42,381 bases of DNA from CAXSEA01 sp964235675 (GCA_964235675.1 CAXSEA010000002.1:1-42381); one strand, 5' to 3'. Numbered from the stretch's first letter, positions 1 through 8,457 are shown. Program-made: numbers and translations. The notes: generated by a model not told the origin, from the sequence alone.

Positions 1-26
1 CTCGTGTTGGGCGGACCTCCCCTTCA

Positions 27-50
27 TCCCCTCCTAAGATAAGGAGGGGA
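27..50. repeat. Short inverted repeat (hairpin)
   Basis: Nine-base arms (27-35 and 42-50) flank a six-base loop. There is no T-run on either side, so a classical terminator is unlikely. The purine/pyrimidine-rich style resembles the nested hairpins of the larger element at 7338-7451, but no extended match is visible. No gene is recognised in 1-177. Confidence 0.4.
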
Positions 51-177
51 AACCAGAGGGCACTTGCTTAGGTATTTAGCGGGCGCAGCATGGGTGGCAG
101 GCGGGGCGGAGTCGTGGTAGATTAAACCAATTCAATGCAACGACGGCGAGCATGGACAACACAGTTTGCAATAGCAG

Positions 178-220
178 AAAAAAGCCCCGCGCTACCGCCT
201 GAGGGGCTGCTGCGCGGGGC
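178..220 (-). terminator. Rho-independent terminator of tRNA-Asn
   Basis: Read on the minus strand, a GC-rich stem of nine pairs (212-220 with 184-192) is followed directly by six T residues (183-178). It lies 14 bases beyond the 3' end of the tRNA, so it ends that transcript. Confidence 0.8.
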
Positions 221-234
221 AATCAGTGAGTAAA

Positions 235-310
235 TGGCTCCTCGAATAGGACTCGAACCTATAACATTTCGGTTAACAGCCGAACGCTCTGCCAATTGAG
301 CTATCGAGGA
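235..310 (-). tRNA. tRNA-Asn (GTT anticodon)
   Basis: On the minus strand the sequence folds as a standard cloverleaf. The acceptor stem is TCCTCGA/TCGAGGA, the D-arm is AGCTCAATTGGCAGAGC, the anticodon loop shows GTT, and the T-arm carries the GTTCGAGTCC signature. The discriminator base is G. The CCA end is encoded (237-235). It is transcribed alone, from a near-consensus promoter upstream to its own terminator. Confidence 0.96.
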
Positions 311-378
311 ATATGAGCGGTCTGAGAATTGGATACTCGCTTGCTTCGTCGCTGCTAGCGCATTCCCAAAAGCAAGAA

Positions 379-408
379 ATTATAGCTTCACTTACTCCCG
401 CGTGTCAA
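379..408 (-). promoter_or_regulatory. Sigma70-type promoter of tRNA-Asn
   Basis: On the minus strand TTGACA (408-403) and TATAAT (384-379) are separated by 18 bases. Both hexamers match the consensus perfectly. Transcription would begin near 372, giving about a 60-base leader before the mature tRNA. The -35 box overlaps a possible GTG start (402) of the divergent gene, which favours the ATG at 444 for that gene. Confidence 0.8.
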
Positions 409-443
409 CCCGGCGAAATGGAAATCGCCAGATCAAATTTTAC

Positions 444-1055
444 ATGAGAGTTACTCAAGTTACGTTCGACGAGCATGGCAAGGTTTGCCTGGTGGTGGAA
501 ATCCCGGAGACGGACGCTTTTTTAACCGGCGACGCGCCGCGCATGCCGCGCATCCTGTTCCGGATGTTTCCTTATCTAGCCGCCCAGCGCTGCTACAACG
601 ACCTGCATGTCTCATTCCGGCGCGAGGCCGAGAACACGGAAATCCCTCATCTTTTCGAGCACCTGCTTTTGGAGATTCAAAAGCAGGTTAGGCGCGGCAT
701 CGTTAATTGCAGCCCGATTAGCGGCGAGACCGAGTGGAACTGGACCATCGACCCGCGCGGGCGGTTCCACGTGACGGTCGGGTACGACAACGAGATTGTC
801 GCGCTGGCTTCCATCCGGCTGGCGGAGCGAATCATGTGCTCCCTGGACACGCGGGAGATCGGGGAGATCGATATCGAGCGGGAGATGAAGCGCCTCCGAG
901 AGCTTGCCAAAGCCAGCAAACGGTTTATCGCTCCCTTGAAATCCACCGGCATATCATACGATGACGAGGCGATACTGGAAGGCGAAAAAGAAGGAGAAGC
1001 GGACTGCGTGGATGCAGAGCGCTTCTCCGAGCTTCCTGGCCTACGGGTCGCCTAA
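444..1055 (+). CDS. Stand-alone cyanophycin synthetase N-domain-like protein
   Basis: This 203-residue protein has no signal peptide or membrane segment. Its order of motifs follows the N-terminal domain of cyanophycin synthetase CphA: a 'FPYLAAQRC' segment (CphA has LPSLVEH-C), then PHLFEHLLLEIQ (CphA: GHIVEHIALELQ), then a GET motif (CphA: GRT), then a 'GRFHVTVGYDNE' strand and a helical end with 'EIDIEREMKRLRELAKAS'. The ATP-grasp and Mur-ligase domains of CphA are absent, and no cph gene is nearby. The HxxEH motif (His69, Glu72, His73) is intact; it resembles the metal site of inverted zincin peptidases and was, to my recollection, linked to primer formation in some CphA1 enzymes. A longer GTG start at 402 was rejected because it lies in the divergent tRNA promoter. 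Function is unknown; a small metallohydrolase or peptide-binding role is an inference. Confidence 0.6.
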   Translation: MRVTQVTFDEHGKVCLVVEIPETDAFLTGDAPRMPRILFRMFPYLAAQRCYNDLHVSFRREAENTEIPHLFEHLLLEIQKQVRRGIVNCSPISGETEWNWTIDPRGRFHVTVGYDNEIVALASIRLAERIMCSLDTREIGEIDIEREMKRLRELAKASKRFIAPLKSTGISYDDEAILEGEKEGEADCVDAERFSELPGLRVA

Positions 1056-1078
1056 GCGGCCCGCGCTTTCTAGCGTCG

Positions 1079-2332
1079 CTAGCGGGCGATAATCAAACCG
1101 ATGATTGCAATCGCGATTCCCGCGAGTTGGAACGGGTCCACCTTGTTCGGCGGGTGGCCTTGCGGAATGAAGACGTTGTCGCCGGGCTGCAGCAAAAAGT
1201 TGCCGGCGACCGCCGGGTCTTTCGCGTTTACCTTCAGCACTTGAGCGCCGCTCGGCGTCTCGCGGGTGATAGTGATCTTGTCCACCTGGGCGCGGTCGGC
1301 GAGGCCGTCGGCCAAGCCCTCGGCGGCGGCGAGACTCAGCTGCGCTTCCAGCGGGTACTGGCCAGGCTTGAGCACGGCACCGGTGATCGAGAACGTGGAG
1401 ATATTCACCTTCTCCGGTACGACCACTTTATCGTTGTCTTTTAGAATCGGGTTGACGCCGGGGTTGCCCGGAGTGGCGCGAGCTTGATCGTAGTTCACCG
1501 GCTCACGGTCGAGCGTACCGACGGGCTGGATATAGATCGAGCTTGGGTCGGCGGTATCGGTCAAGCCGCCTGCCAGCGTAATCAGGTCGAACACCGTGGT
1601 GTTGGGGTCGACGTCGTACCGGTGCGGGTTTTTCACCTCGCCGACAACCGATACCGAATAGCGCTGGGCGGCGCGGTTGGGGACATAGATCTGGTCGCCG
1701 TCCTGCAGCGACGGGTTGCCGGTGACGTCGCCGCCGTTTAGGAACGTGGAGAGATTGACGGTTAGGGTCTGGTGGGTTTGGCCCGGCAGGCCGCGCGTCA
1801 GCTGCACATGGGTGAGATCGGCGTCGGCGGTGGGCCCATCGAGCTGGACGACGTCGTTGAGGTGCGCGTCGCGGCGGACGGTTTGCGTGCCCTGGCGGGT
1901 GATCGCGCCGGTCACGACGATGGTGTAGCCGCCGGCGGTCGGGCGGGTGAGGGTGACGACCGGGTTAACGTAGTATTTGGCGAGCGCGGTTTGCACGGCG
2001 GTGTTGGCGGCGGTCACGGTCAAGCCGCCGACATGCACATTGCCGACGTAGGGCATCGTGATGTTGCCGTTGTTGTCGACAGTATAATTGTTGGTAATGT
2101 CGGGCTGGTCGGCGACACTGACGTTCAGGACGTCGCCGGGGCTGATGGGCTGGGCCGCATCGTTGGGCGCTTGCAAGGTGGCCGAGGTTGCGCTACTGTC
2201 GGGAGCGGTTTGCGCGAGCGCCGCGGTCGAGCTTCCCAGCGCCGCGCCGGCCAGGCCGAGCGCAATCACCGCCATGGCTCCAATCGGGTTGCGCGCCCGG
2301 TAATGTGATAATTTGCTGTGAGCTAATGCCAC
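1079..2332 (-). CDS. Wza-type polysaccharide export protein (SLBB domains)
   Basis: This 417-residue secreted protein belongs to the outer-membrane polysaccharide export family that forms the exit pore for capsule or exopolysaccharide. After an Ala-rich Sec signal ending near 'AALAQ' come a Poly_export domain starting with 'PISPGDVLNVSV' and about three SLBB-type beta-grasp repeats, each closing in a 'DGDQIYVPN' or 'PGDNVFIPQ' type strand. A hydrophobic C-terminal helix ('LAGIAIAIIGLII') follows. I chose the GTG at 2332 because a perfect AGGAGG (2344-2339) sits six bases upstream; the longer ATG frame from 2392 has no ribosome site and spoils the signal peptide. No Wzc kinase or Wzy is adjacent. 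The sugar transferase at 15,255 could feed the same pathway, but that link is inference. Confidence 0.87.
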   Translation of the reverse strand: MALAHSKLSHYRARNPIGAMAVIALGLAGAALGSSTAALAQTAPDSSATSATLQAPNDAAQPISPGDVLNVSVADQPDITNNYTVDNNGNITMPYVGNVHVGGLTVTAANTAVQTALAKYYVNPVVTLTRPTAGGYTIVVTGAITRQGTQTVRRDAHLNDVVQLDGPTADADLTHVQLTRGLPGQTHQTLTVNLSTFLNGGDVTGNPSLQDGDQIYVPNRAAQRYSVSVVGEVKNPHRYDVDPNTTVFDLITLAGGLTDTADPSSIYIQPVGTLDREPVNYDQARATPGNPGVNPILKDNDKVVVPEKVNISTFSITGAVLKPGQYPLEAQLSLAAAEGLADGLADRAQVDKITITRETPSGAQVLKVNAKDPAVAGNFLLQPGDNVFIPQGHPPNKVDPFQLAGIAIAIIGLIIAR

Positions 2333-2447
2333 TGAATTCCTCCTACTGCAACTTGAGATGAACTTGGGAAATGCATAATGCAGAATTCGCATCCCGGTAT
2401 TATTGCGTGCGAACGGACATACGTATTATTCCAGATAAACGCCTAAA

Positions 2448-2951
2448 ATGACTCTGCACGCCTTATCGTTTCCTTCCGCAAGCGATACCGCCCGCTTTGG
2501 AGCGCTGCTGGGCCGCGCCGCCGTGCCTGGCGACGTGATCGCTTTATATGGCGAGCTTGGCGCGGGCAAGACCTGTCTGACCCAGGGCATCGCCGTCGGC
2601 CTCGGTATCGAAATCGAGACGGTCACCTCGCCCACTTACGCGTTGATTAACGAGCTTTTGAGCGGACGCATTCCGCTTTACCACATGGACGCTTACCGAA
2701 TCCAAGATGTTTCCGAGCTTGGCCCCATCGGCTTCGACGACTACGTGACCCGAGCGGACGGCCTGCTCGTGATCGAGTGGGCCGGCAATATCGCCGGCGA
2801 GTTGCCCGATGAGCGGCTGGATGTTTCTCTCGCGCCTGCGCCGGACTTTGACACGCGGGACGCGAGCATCGCCGCTTATGGGCAGCGCTCGTCCCGCTGG
2901 CTGGAAGCCGTTCTGGCGCAATTCCAGCAACACGCCGCAGGGTCGCTATGA
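2448..2951 (+). CDS. tsaE: tRNA t6A biosynthesis ATPase TsaE
   Basis: TsaE is the small P-loop ATPase that works with TsaB and TsaD to make N6-threonylcarbamoyl-adenosine at position 37 of ANN-decoding tRNAs. The 167-residue protein shows the Walker A motif GELGAGKT (35-42), the 'SPTY' switch segment and the 'HMDAYR' motif typical of the family, followed by 'VIEWAGN'. Length is normal. Its last four bases (ATGA) overlap the start of tsaB, so the two are translationally coupled. No strong Shine-Dalgarno sequence precedes the ATG. It is transcribed divergently from the export gene. TsaD is not in the window. Confidence 0.95.
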   Translation: MTLHALSFPSASDTARFGALLGRAAVPGDVIALYGELGAGKTCLTQGIAVGLGIEIETVTSPTYALINELLSGRIPLYHMDAYRIQDVSELGPIGFDDYVTRADGLLVIEWAGNIAGELPDERLDVSLAPAPDFDTRDASIAAYGQRSSRWLEAVLAQFQQHAAGSL

Positions 2952-3652
2952 TTATTCTCGGTATCGATACAAGCAGCGATTATGCCGTTCTGACGCTTGC
3001 GGGCGAAAACGGGCAATGTTACGAGTCCGTCGCCGAGCGGCACGAGCGGCAGTTGTCGTCGCGTCTTTACGGCATGCTGGACGCGCTTTTGGAGCGGCGG
3101 GGCATCTCCTTCGAGCAGATCGACGCTTTCGCGGTCGGGCTGGGCCCCGGCTCGTTTACCGGCGTGCGCGTGGCCGTGACGACGATGCGCACGCTGGCTC
3201 AAGTGACCGGCAAGCCGCTGATCGGCATCCCGACGCTGGATATTTTCATCGCGGGCGCGCGGCGGGGCGATTCGGAAAATTCGGAGGCGGTCGCGGCGCT
3301 CTTGCCGTCGCGCCGGAATGAAGTGTACGCGCGAATTGAGCCAACCGGGAGCGCCCTTTCCGGATCGAGCGCGTTTGCGGCGTCGTACGCCGAAGCGCTG
3401 GAGATTGTTCGGGCGATGCCGCGCGGGAGCCTGGTAACGGGGCCTACCCTATTGCTGGAAACGCTGTTTGGCGGCGAATACGCTTATGAGGCTCAACTGG
3501 CGCCGCAGGACGCGCCGGGTGCGGCGGCGTTCGCCGAGCTGATCGGCAAAGCGATCCGGAGCGGACAAACCCAAGACCCGCTTTCGCTGGACCCGATGTA
3601 CGTCGTACCTCCGGCGGTCAGCCAGCACAAGACGGCGAGCACCGGCCCTTAG
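2948..3652 (+). CDS. tsaB: tRNA t6A biosynthesis protein TsaB
   Basis: TsaB is the ASKHA-fold, catalytically inactive partner of TsaD in the t6A complex. The 234-residue protein opens with 'MIILGIDTSSDYAVLTL', carries the 'GLGPGSFTGVRV' signature near residue 75, and has the low-complexity C-terminal half usual in this family. It follows tsaE with a four-base overlap and precedes a GNAT acetyltransferase by about 50 bases. In many bacteria rimI occupies that next position, but here the third gene is of another GNAT subgroup. Confidence 0.94.
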   Translation: MIILGIDTSSDYAVLTLAGENGQCYESVAERHERQLSSRLYGMLDALLERRGISFEQIDAFAVGLGPGSFTGVRVAVTTMRTLAQVTGKPLIGIPTLDIFIAGARRGDSENSEAVAALLPSRRNEVYARIEPTGSALSGSSAFAASYAEALEIVRAMPRGSLVTGPTLLLETLFGGEYAYEAQLAPQDAPGAAAFAELIGKAIRSGQTQDPLSLDPMYVVPPAVSQHKTASTGP

Positions 3653-3702
3653 TCGAGATCCCCCACCCCACCCTGCCAGCCCGCAGAAAAGCTTGTCACA
3701 AA

Positions 3703-4227
3703 ATGATGATACGGTTAGCCGAGCAATCGGACATTCCAGGCATCCTCGCTATTTACAACCATGCGGTGCTGCACGACACGGCGACGGCGGATGTTGAGCC
3801 GCAGAGCTTGCAAGCGCGCGAGGAGTGGCTGGTTGAACGGCAAAACCAAGGATTGCCGGTTCTTGTCGCAGCTGCTGAACCGACAGATGAGTTTGCCGGG
3901 CCGGAAGAGATTGTTGGATGGGCGTCGCTCAACCCGTACCATACCAAGCCCGGCTATCGCTTTACGGTGGAGAATTCGGTGTATGTCGCTGAACGGGCGC
4001 GCGGGCGCGGCGTCGGGCGAATGCTTTTGGCGGAGCTGTTACAACGCGCCGAAGAATTACCGGTGCACGCGGTTATCGCTTCCATCGACAGCAGCAACGC
4101 GGTGAGCATTTATCTGCACGCGTCGTTCGGCTTTCAGGAGTGCGGGCGGCTGCCGCAGCTTTATACCAAGTTCGGACGCTGGCTGGATGTCACTTATATG
4201 GTGCGGTTGTTTCCATTCGCGCCGTAG
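3703..4227 (+). CDS. GNAT N-acetyltransferase, phosphinothricin acetyltransferase-like
   Basis: The 174-residue protein begins with 'IRLAEQSDIPGILAIYNHAV', the typical start of PAT/MddA-type GNAT enzymes, and has the acetyl-CoA-binding motif 'RARGRGVGRMLL' (about 98-109) followed by 'SNAVSIYLHASFGF' and the 'WLDVTYM' end of this subgroup. Members acetylate small amines such as phosphinothricin, methionine sulfoximine or related amino acids. It lacks the features of RimI although it follows tsaB. Either Met of the double start (3703 or 3706) could initiate. The exact substrate cannot be read from the sequence. Confidence 0.85.
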   Translation: MMIRLAEQSDIPGILAIYNHAVLHDTATADVEPQSLQAREEWLVERQNQGLPVLVAAAEPTDEFAGPEEIVGWASLNPYHTKPGYRFTVENSVYVAERARGRGVGRMLLAELLQRAEELPVHAVIASIDSSNAVSIYLHASFGFQECGRLPQLYTKFGRWLDVTYMVRLFPFAP

Positions 4228-4244
4228 ACATGGAGGAAAGAGCG

Positions 4245-6080
4245 CTACTGCGCGCGCTTGCCTCCGAGCCAGTTGCCATAAGCGTCGGCGATGACCTGAC
4301 CGGCGGGCGTGTAGGTAATGCTCGCGCCGGTGGAGCTATCGACCAGCGGCAGCGCGTCCTGGCCCTTGATCGTAAACGCCCATGGCGCAATCGCGACCGG
4401 ACTAGGCCTGAGCGATTGCAAAGCCAGCGCGACCGATTTCAGGTAGACAGGGTCGGTTCCGCCGAACTCGCCGATTAAGACCGGCAGACCGGCTTTGGTG
4501 GCGGGACCGAAGAGGGACTGCACGTCGGCGGCACCGACATACGCGTGGCCGTCATACAGATCGACATGCGTGTCGGTGATGGGACTGGCCGCCGCGCCGC
4601 GACCGTCCTTGCTGTAGTTTTCGAAGGGCACCACGACGAACGCCGATGGATCGATTGCGCGGATTGTTTCGGCGTACTGCCCCGCGACGGGCTTCCAGGA
4701 CGCCCAGGTGCCGAACTCGTGAGGCTCGTTGCAAACTTCTATCCAGACCGGCAGGCCTTTATACTTTGCGGCGACCATTTGAGCCAGGCGATTCCCGGAG
4801 GCTATGCGCTCGGGCAGCGTGTTGCCGTTTGGCAGATCCTGCGGCGCGATCAGCGGGTACTCGCCGGCCTGCCAAATATTTTGCACTACTTGATCGACGA
4901 CATGCTGGTACATCGGCTGGCTGAGGTATTTGTCCGGATTGTAGTTGAAGCGGACGAAGCGGCAGCCGGTGTCGCCTAGCAGGGCGAAGAAACCGGGCGT
5001 GTCGAGAGCGGGCTGGTCGGTCCAGGTGACCGCGTTGCCGTAGTTGCCGCCGCGCACGAACGAGACCGCAGTCAGCGCGCCCGGATCGTCGGCGTAGAGC
5101 GATGCCGGCGCGTGGGCGGCGTTGGCGTAAACAAACCGGCCAGAGGCGACCGAGACGCGCGGCGGGTGGCTGGAGGATTTCGCCACCCAAGCATCGCCGC
5201 CGACTTCGAAATCGAGACCAGGATAGACCCACTGGAGAGGATCGCCCCAGGTGGATTTGAAAACGCCGAACTGCGAGTTCCACAAGCCCGCCTTAACGCC
5301 TTTCAGCTCGAATTTTACCGGCGCGGAGTTGAAGCGGTTATTGGTGCCGCCGTCGGGCACGGCGCTGGAGAACGGCACCCACAGCTGCGAGAAACCGGCC
5401 AACCCTTTAGCCATCACCCATAATCCGCCGCCATCGGTCGGATAGCCGGTCGGAAGCTCGATTTTGGCCGGGATCGTGACCGTGTATGTGCCGCTGCCGT
5501 CCGCCACGACGCTAGGGACAGGCGCGATAATCAGCTGCGGCGAGGAAACGCGCTGGGCGGTGGAGGTGACGTCGAAGCTGAGAGCGTCTTTGTGGCCGGT
5601 TTCTTTCGCCGTATCGTAGACGGTATGACCGAAGTCGATCGATTTGCCGTCCGCCGCCGGAAATAGGATGAGCCGATAGTTGTCGTATTTTCCGGGCTTA
5701 AGCTGCGCCGTAAACTCGATGTTGGCGGGAATGTGGCGGTAGACGGAGAACACCGTCTTGTCGCCGCCGTCCGGCTCGGAAGTGGCGGAAATCTGCTGCC
5801 AATCGTCTTCGGCGGCGCGGTGCAGGTAAAGCTGGACGCCGAAGCTGGCGCTGTGGCTGGGCACTCCCTGGAACGAGAAGGTAACGTCGGAGAGGTCGAC
5901 TTTCGCGGTGACGGCCAGGTTGTCGAACGTGAGTGAATTGACGTGCTTTTTGCCGCTGGAGTCGCTTGACTGCCCCTGCTGGAACGAGACCAGCTTCGAC
6001 AGCTTGCCGGGGGAGCGCATCGCAAAGCCGAGTCCGAACGCGACGACGACAGCCAAGATTGCCACAAAATTTCGCTTCAT
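4245..6080 (-). CDS. Secreted or membrane-anchored GH5-like glycoside hydrolase
   Basis: This 611-residue protein has an N-terminal hydrophobic segment (residues 5-20), which may be an uncleaved anchor or a signal peptide. Residues 50-300 form two or three beta-rich modules that probably bind carbohydrate. A (beta/alpha)8 catalytic domain of clan A type spans about 330-605. Visible catalytic features are the acid/base in 'EVCNEPHEF' (Glu452), the conserved His in 'DGHAYV' (His512) and the likely nucleophile in 'LIGEFGG' (Glu538). This pattern fits GH5/cellulase-superfamily enzymes acting on beta-glucans or mannans; the substrate is not determinable here. It is convergent with the GNAT gene (17-base gap) and divergent from the NADP reductase. 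Confidence 0.8.
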   Translation of the reverse strand: MKRNFVAILAVVVAFGLGFAMRSPGKLSKLVSFQQGQSSDSSGKKHVNSLTFDNLAVTAKVDLSDVTFSFQGVPSHSASFGVQLYLHRAAEDDWQQISATSEPDGGDKTVFSVYRHIPANIEFTAQLKPGKYDNYRLILFPAADGKSIDFGHTVYDTAKETGHKDALSFDVTSTAQRVSSPQLIIAPVPSVVADGSGTYTVTIPAKIELPTGYPTDGGGLWVMAKGLAGFSQLWVPFSSAVPDGGTNNRFNSAPVKFELKGVKAGLWNSQFGVFKSTWGDPLQWVYPGLDFEVGGDAWVAKSSSHPPRVSVASGRFVYANAAHAPASLYADDPGALTAVSFVRGGNYGNAVTWTDQPALDTPGFFALLGDTGCRFVRFNYNPDKYLSQPMYQHVVDQVVQNIWQAGEYPLIAPQDLPNGNTLPERIASGNRLAQMVAAKYKGLPVWIEVCNEPHEFGTWASWKPVAGQYAETIRAIDPSAFVVVPFENYSKDGRGAAASPITDTHVDLYDGHAYVGAADVQSLFGPATKAGLPVLIGEFGGTDPVYLKSVALALQSLRPSPVAIAPWAFTIKGQDALPLVDSSTGASITYTPAGQVIADAYGNWLGGKRAQ

Positions 6081-6132
6081 AGGTGTGATACGAATTCTTG
6101 ATTGCAGCCTGCGGCCAGCGGAGCAGAATTCG

Positions 6133-6161
6133 TTGACTTTACCGTCATAATTTTATATAAT
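6133..6161 (+). promoter_or_regulatory. Sigma70-type promoter of the NADP reductase gene
   Basis: TTGACT (6133-6138) and TATAAT (6156-6161) are separated by exactly 17 bases. Transcription would start near 6168, leaving about a 49-base leader before the ATG at 6217. Confidence 0.85.
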
Positions 6162-6216
6162 AGTAAGCTCTCAGAACGCGCAAATTCATTATAGATAGGC
6201 ACGGCTTTAACTTAAG

Positions 6217-7227
6217 ATGAGCGAAGAAGCAATCTCGACCCAAGATGACAGCGACGTATACGATGTGACCGTCATCGGCGGCGGCCCGGTGGGGCAGTAC
6301 GCGGCTTATTATTCCGGATTGCGCGGCATGCGCACTAAAATTATTGACAGCTTGCCCCAGCTTGGAGGCCAACTGTCAGCACTTTACCCCGAAAAATATA
6401 TCTTTGACGTCGCCGGATTCCCCAAGATAGTCGCCAAGAATTTGGTGGAACAGCTCACCGAGCAGCTAATGCAGTTCGCTCCGGCGGTCTGCCTGGACGA
6501 GAAAGTCACCGAGCTTATTCAGGGCGAGGAGTATGTCACTTTGCGCAGCGCGCGCGGCAATACTCACCTGAGCAAAACCGTAGTGATCGCCGCCGGGCGC
6601 GGCGCGTTCGCCCCCCGCAAGCTCGATCTGGCTCGCCTCGACGAGCTCGAAGGCAAGGGCATTCACTACCATGTCACCGACAAAGAGCATTTCCGGGGCA
6701 AGAGCCTGCTGATCGTCGGGGGCGGCGACTCGGCATTTGACTGGGCCTTGAACCTGCACGGCATCGCGGACAAGATTACGATGGTGCATCGCACCGATCA
6801 GTTTCGCGCCCATGAAGATACGATCACGAAAGTCATGGAGCTGCCGATCGATATTAAGACGTTCCACGAGCTGAAGGTGCTGCACGGCGACGACAATGTC
6901 GAGCGCGTCACCATTTACGATACCAAAACCCAGGAAGAAGTCGAGTTCGAGGCGGAAGCAGTCCTGCTGACGTTGGGCTTTCTGGCGAATCTCGGTCCAA
7001 TTAAAGAGTGGGGCCTCAACATCAAGGGCAACTACATCGAGGTCAACAGCCGGATGGAGACCAACATTCCAAGCGTCTACGCGGCTGGCGATGGCATTAC
7101 CTACGACGGCAAGCTGCCGCTGATCTCCACCGGCTTCGGCGACGCGGCCACCGCCGTGAACCACGCCTATGTGCAGCTGCATCCCGGCAAGCGGGCATTT
7201 GTCCATTCGTCGGAAACCGCGAAGTAG
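6217..7227 (+). CDS. Ferredoxin/flavodoxin-NADP+ reductase, thioredoxin-reductase-like type
   Basis: This FAD enzyme moves electrons between NADPH and ferredoxin or flavodoxin. The 336-residue protein has the FAD-binding motif 'GGGPVGQYAAYYSGLRG' near the N-terminus, 'PQLGGQL', a second Rossmann motif 'GGGDSAFDWALN' for NADPH, and the 'VYAAGDGITYDGKLPLISTGFGDAATA' region split over the FAD domain. The CxxC of true thioredoxin reductases is absent, which places it with the YumC type. Length is normal. It is a single-gene unit with a near-consensus promoter and a strong terminator. Confidence 0.92.
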   Translation: MSEEAISTQDDSDVYDVTVIGGGPVGQYAAYYSGLRGMRTKIIDSLPQLGGQLSALYPEKYIFDVAGFPKIVAKNLVEQLTEQLMQFAPAVCLDEKVTELIQGEEYVTLRSARGNTHLSKTVVIAAGRGAFAPRKLDLARLDELEGKGIHYHVTDKEHFRGKSLLIVGGGDSAFDWALNLHGIADKITMVHRTDQFRAHEDTITKVMELPIDIKTFHELKVLHGDDNVERVTIYDTKTQEEVEFEAEAVLLTLGFLANLGPIKEWGLNIKGNYIEVNSRMETNIPSVYAAGDGITYDGKLPLISTGFGDAATAVNHAYVQLHPGKRAFVHSSETAK

Positions 7228-7242
7228 CTCCGCAATCGTTCG

Positions 7243-7284
7243 GTGCCCTACGCTCATCAATGATGAGCGTAGGGCACTTTTTTT
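7243..7284 (+). terminator. Rho-independent terminator of the NADP reductase gene
   Basis: A perfect stem (GTGCCCTACGCTCATC pairing with its complement, 7243-7276) is followed by eight T residues. It starts 16 bases past the stop codon. Confidence 0.93.
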
Positions 7285-7337
7285 GGCTAGAAGCTATTTT
7301 GAAATCCGGGACATACTGTCGAAAAACGTTATAAGAG

Positions 7338-7451
7338 ACCTATCCGGTCTTTTAGGCCACCTTCCCTAAAGGGAAGGACTCCCATAGCCGAAGTGCGGTA
7401 TTTGTTCTAGTCCTTCCCTTTAGGGAAGGTGGCCTGAAAGGCCGGATAGGT
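7338..7451. repeat. Long imperfect palindrome, MITE-like element
   Basis: Two 43-base arms (7338-7380 and 7409-7451) are reverse complements at 41 positions and enclose a 28-base loop. Both mismatches would still pair as G-U in RNA of the plus strand. Each arm contains its own small hairpin (CCTTCCCT/AGGGAAGG), so the element can fold as a cruciform with side stems. No coding potential is seen. It lies between convergent genes, after the reductase terminator and before the end of the DMT transporter. This is typical of a non-autonomous intergenic repeat; copies elsewhere in the genome are expected but not visible here. Confidence 0.8.
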
Positions 7452-7491
7452 ATGCGGCGAATTCAAAGTCAGTTTATTTTTGTAGGTGTTG

Positions 7492-8457
7492 CTAAAGCGA
7501 TGCCGCCTGCTCCAGAGATTGGGGCTTGCGGCTCTGGGTTTTGCTTGCCAGAACGAAGCCAAGCGAAGAGAGAACCAGCAAGCCGCCCAGCAGCATGAGG
7601 GGCGTGACGATATCGTGGAGCATCGCTACGGCGAGCGCGGCGGCGATGACCGGCTCGGCGAGGATGGAGAAGGCGACAACGTGCGCTTGGAACGAGTTGA
7701 GGGCATCGTTGATGAGCGTGTGGCCGATAATCTGCGGCACCACCGTCAGCAGGATAATCGCTTCCCAGACGGGGGCGGAGTAATGCAGCGTCGGATGCCC
7801 GATAGCGAGCGCGATGATCCAGAGCAGGAGCGCGGCAATCGTGTAGGTCCAGGCCACGATCCGCGATGAGCTGAGGTGCTGCAAGCCATCCACGGCGAGC
7901 AGATAGACGCCGAACACCGCCCCGCCCGCGACGGCGAGCAAGTCGCCGATCAACTGGCGATGTGCGGACGCGCCGCCAGGAACAGAAGGCGTTCCGCCGG
8001 GGCGTATGACCAGCGCAATTCCGATGATCGCCACAAAGAACGCCGCCCAGAACCGCGGCGTCGCGGAACTGCGTCGCAGGGCGATTTGCCCGAGCGCGGT
8101 CCAGAGCGGCGTGGTGCAGACGAGAAGCGTCGAGATGGACACCGACGTCAGCCGGAGCGAGCTGAACCAGAGGATGAAGTGCAGCCCGAGGGCGATTCCG
8201 GCTATCGCCAGCCGCGTCCGCTCGTTGCGGCTTATTTTTAATGGAGCGGCTGCCGCGCCGCCCGCACGCCGGCTCAGTTGAAAGCCCTGAACTCCCAGAA
8301 AAAACAGCGACGCCAGCCCCATCCGCCATGCGGCGAGCATGAGCGGGGTAACTTCAAACAGCGCGCGGCGGGCAATCAGCGCCGAAACGCTGACGCAAAT
8401 CACGCCGACACTCAACAACAGCAGCGGCAGCCTGGGCAAGCGACTGGCAGGAGTCAC
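7492..8457 (-). CDS. EamA/DMT-superfamily transporter
   Basis: This roughly 321-residue integral membrane protein shows about ten hydrophobic segments in two EamA repeats, for example 'LLLLSVGVICVSVSALIARRAL', 'GIALGLHFILWFSSLRLTSVSISTLLVCTTPLW' and 'VAFSILAEPVIAAALAVAMLHD'. The family exports amino acids, nucleobases and other small metabolites; the substrate is unknown. I place the start at the GTG (8457), which overlaps the TGA of coaX as GTGA. This gives a normal length and translational coupling; longer readings of the frame run inside coaX. Confidence 0.86.
   Translation of the reverse strand: MTPASRLPRLPLLLLSVGVICVSVSALIARRALFEVTPLMLAAWRMGLASLFFLGVQGFQLSRRAGGAAAAPLKISRNERTRLAIAGIALGLHFILWFSSLRLTSVSISTLLVCTTPLWTALGQIALRRSSATPRFWAAFFVAIIGIALVIRPGGTPSVPGGASAHRQLIGDLLAVAGGAVFGVYLLAVDGLQHLSSSRIVAWTYTIAALLLWIIALAIGHPTLHYSAPVWEAIILLTVVPQIIGHTLINDALNSFQAHVVAFSILAEPVIAAALAVAMLHDIVTPLMLLGGLLVLSSLGFVLASKTQSRKPQSLEQAASL

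Noticed and set aside
402..443. GTG start at 402 for the CphA-N-like protein
   Set aside because: It lies in the consensus -35 box of the divergent tRNA promoter, and the added residues look unlike the family start; ATG 444 fits better.
1772..2308. Long open frame antisense to the polysaccharide export gene
   Set aside because: It is a typical high-GC shadow frame; the opposite strand has the signal peptide, SLBB repeats and a perfect ribosome site.
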